Shown: in pieces, positions 63,018-64,000 of the stretch
How the letters are laid out: every line of letters begins with the position of its first letter
How positions within the stretch are numbered: position 1 is the stretch's first letter
From: Paenibacillus sinopodophylli
Lineage (GTDB): Bacteria > Bacillota > Bacilli > Paenibacillales > Paenibacillaceae
Length of the DNA: 64,000 nucleotides
Assembly (NCBI RefSeq): GCF_005930355.1
Contig: NZ_VDBO01000005.1
Span: 1-64,000 of the forward strand
Reading direction: 5' to 3'
Position numbers and translations under genes: made by a program
Notes under the pieces: generated by a model
Told to the model about the DNA's origin: nothing
Seen by the model: the letters and a program-made list of their open reading frames with translations, nothing else
Databases searched by the model: none

Positions 63018-63083
63018 CCTCCTAGTAAGGTTCGTTTTACCCGTGTCGGCCGAAACAGGTATGTACCTTTGCAGAGAGCTCTC
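63018..63083 (-). ncRNA. Candidate structured leader RNA, copy 2
   Basis: On the minus strand: GAGAGCTCTC, TGCAAAGG, a hairpin with arms ACCTGT/ACGGGT around TTCGGCCGAC, then CGAACCTT closing an outer AAGGT/ACCTT stem, then ACTAGGAGG. Copy 1 keeps the pairings with different bases in the inner stem. It ends at the ribosome site, so it could regulate translation. It does not match riboswitch consensus sequences I know. Confidence 0.6.
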
Positions 63084-63481
63084 GGATTAAACATATCACC
63101 ATTTGGAAGAAGTAACTATATTTAGAATTTCGAATTGTATGTCTATTTCTATCGTGTTTTTTCTATTAAAAAGGAGATTGCTCATTGCAGGCAGCCTCCT
63201 ATATATGCTTGGGTTTACAGCGATATCAGACTGAAAAAAACATAATGATTATAATCAGACGAGTTTTCTCTTAGGGGAGAGCTCGTCTTCTCTTTTTTTC
63301 TGTGAGGAGAATGAAAGTACACCTGAATTTGACTATATTGCTACGTTCGGATTATATCATTCGCGTGTACTAGAGCCCTTGTTGCTCAAGCAGAGAGGTT
63401 CTTTCATTATTCTTTCATAGGAGCATGTTATATTTGCCGTAGTATAAATTTGTATTAAATGAACAGAGGAGGAAAGCAGTA
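63084..63481. other. Intergenic region with a plus-strand terminator
   Basis: AGACGAG (63257-63263) pairs with CTCGTCT (63282-63288), followed by TTCTCTTTTTTT. No intact plus-strand gene precedes it. The stretch 63408-63445 (TTCTTTCAT, then ATGTTAT) resembles 38940-38965 before another surface protein gene and may be a shared promoter type. Confidence 0.5.
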
Positions 63482-64000
63482 ATGAAAGCACGGTATGGGG
63501 CTAGGAAAGCAATTGTATGTTTCATTATATTTGTAACGTTTTTTGGCAGCATTCCAAGTTGGGTAAGTCCAGAAGGGTCTCACGTTCAAGCTGCAGGAGG
63601 CTTTGCTGGGGGAGATGGCTCTGTCATGAATCCGTATCTCATTGCTACAGCTGATCAGTTAAGTGAGGTTAGGTTTTATCCGAATAGTTACTTTGAATTG
63701 CTTAATGATATTGATTTAAGCAATTATGGCATTGGTCATTCATGGGAACCAATAGGCGATTATTCTAATCCATTTGAAGGGAGTTTAAATGGTAATAATC
63801 ATACAATCTCAAACTTGTATGTTAACACTGATTTTTCAAATGTATATTTAGGATTATTTGGTTATATGCAAGGCTCTGGTAGTATAACAAATGTAGTGCT
63901 CGAAAATGCATATATAGAGGGTGACTACGAAGTAGGTGCCCTAGTAGGATATGTTAGTGACGGAACATTCGAAAATATTACGGTTACAGGATCTGTGTAT
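63482..64000 (+). CDS. GLUG-motif secreted protein, 3' end outside the window
   Basis: 173 codons seen, open at the window edge. ATG follows AGAGGAGGAAA. Signal peptide about 1-37 (VCFIIFVTFFGSIPSWVSP to VQA), then AGGFAGGDGSVMNPYLIATA, DQLSEVR, and DIDLSN, the typical opening of bacterial GLUG/beta-helix surface proteins. GALVGYVSDGTFENITVTGS is a GLUG repeat. Probably a large adhesin or S-layer-associated protein, maybe with SLH motifs beyond the window. Confidence 0.85.
   Translation, partial: MKARYGARKAIVCFIIFVTFFGSIPSWVSPEGSHVQAAGGFAGGDGSVMNPYLIATADQLSEVRFYPNSYFELLNDIDLSNYGIGHSWEPIGDYSNPFEGSLNGNNHTISNLYVNTDFSNVYLGLFGYMQGSGSITNVVLENAYIEGDYEVGALVGYVSDGTFENITVTGSVY

Noticed and set aside
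1..64000. tRNA or rRNA genes
   Set aside because: I noticed no cloverleaf or rRNA sequence, although a tool scan was not possible.

Overview
The window looks like chromosomal DNA of a Paenibacillus-type member of the Bacillota. The signs are strong AGGAGG-type ribosome sites, frequent GTG starts, LplB/YtcP-type sugar permeases under a large membrane-anchored AraC regulator, four S-layer-homology (SLH) surface proteins, a Feu-like siderophore system, and a consensus CIRCE operator. This is inferred from gene content; no marker gene was compared.

Layout. 1-700 holds a (CCAA)19 tract and a cluster of small palindromes. 705-8765 has a methionine aminopeptidase, a sensor-type AraC regulator (minus strand) and a carbohydrate ABC importer (two permeases plus lipoprotein). 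The importer is followed by a 2566-residue SLH-anchored protein with two GH43-like domains (8939-16639). A cytochrome-b561/molybdopterin oxidoreductase and a discoidin-repeat secreted protein follow. 22485-26365 is a family 2A encapsulin operon: shell protein, cysteine desulfurase with a long N-terminal extension, serine O-acetyltransferase and an unknown 104-residue protein. A standalone TrpB and a two-domain sulfurtransferase lie downstream at 28025-30129.

30130-57973 is an accessory region. It has three more SLH proteins, a two-component system broken by an inversion, a MarR/SDR operon, decayed toxin-antitoxin and ECF sigma genes, a MalT-like regulator, IS30/IS3/IS5-type insertion sequence remnants, and two unknown AT-rich genes. 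It also holds a two-gene CBASS defence operon (Cap15-like effector plus CD-NTase) preceded by a perfect CIRCE heat-shock operator. The region is bounded and internally punctuated by copies of the 3' end of the sulfurtransferase gene (30046, 38234, 41413, 57974), which look like recombination junctions or attachment sites.

58047-64000 holds a Fur-box-controlled siderophore uptake operon. In it an AraC activator reads in frame, without a stop, into the binding lipoprotein, followed by two FecCD permeases and no ATPase. The operon lies between an internally deleted and an intact copy of a small secreted-protein gene with a conserved, covarying leader RNA. A GLUG-repeat secreted protein runs off the end.

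The most notable items are the CIRCE-controlled CBASS operon, the repeated sulfurtransferase tails, the encapsulin sulfur locus, the inverted two-component system and the AraC-lipoprotein fusion reading frame.
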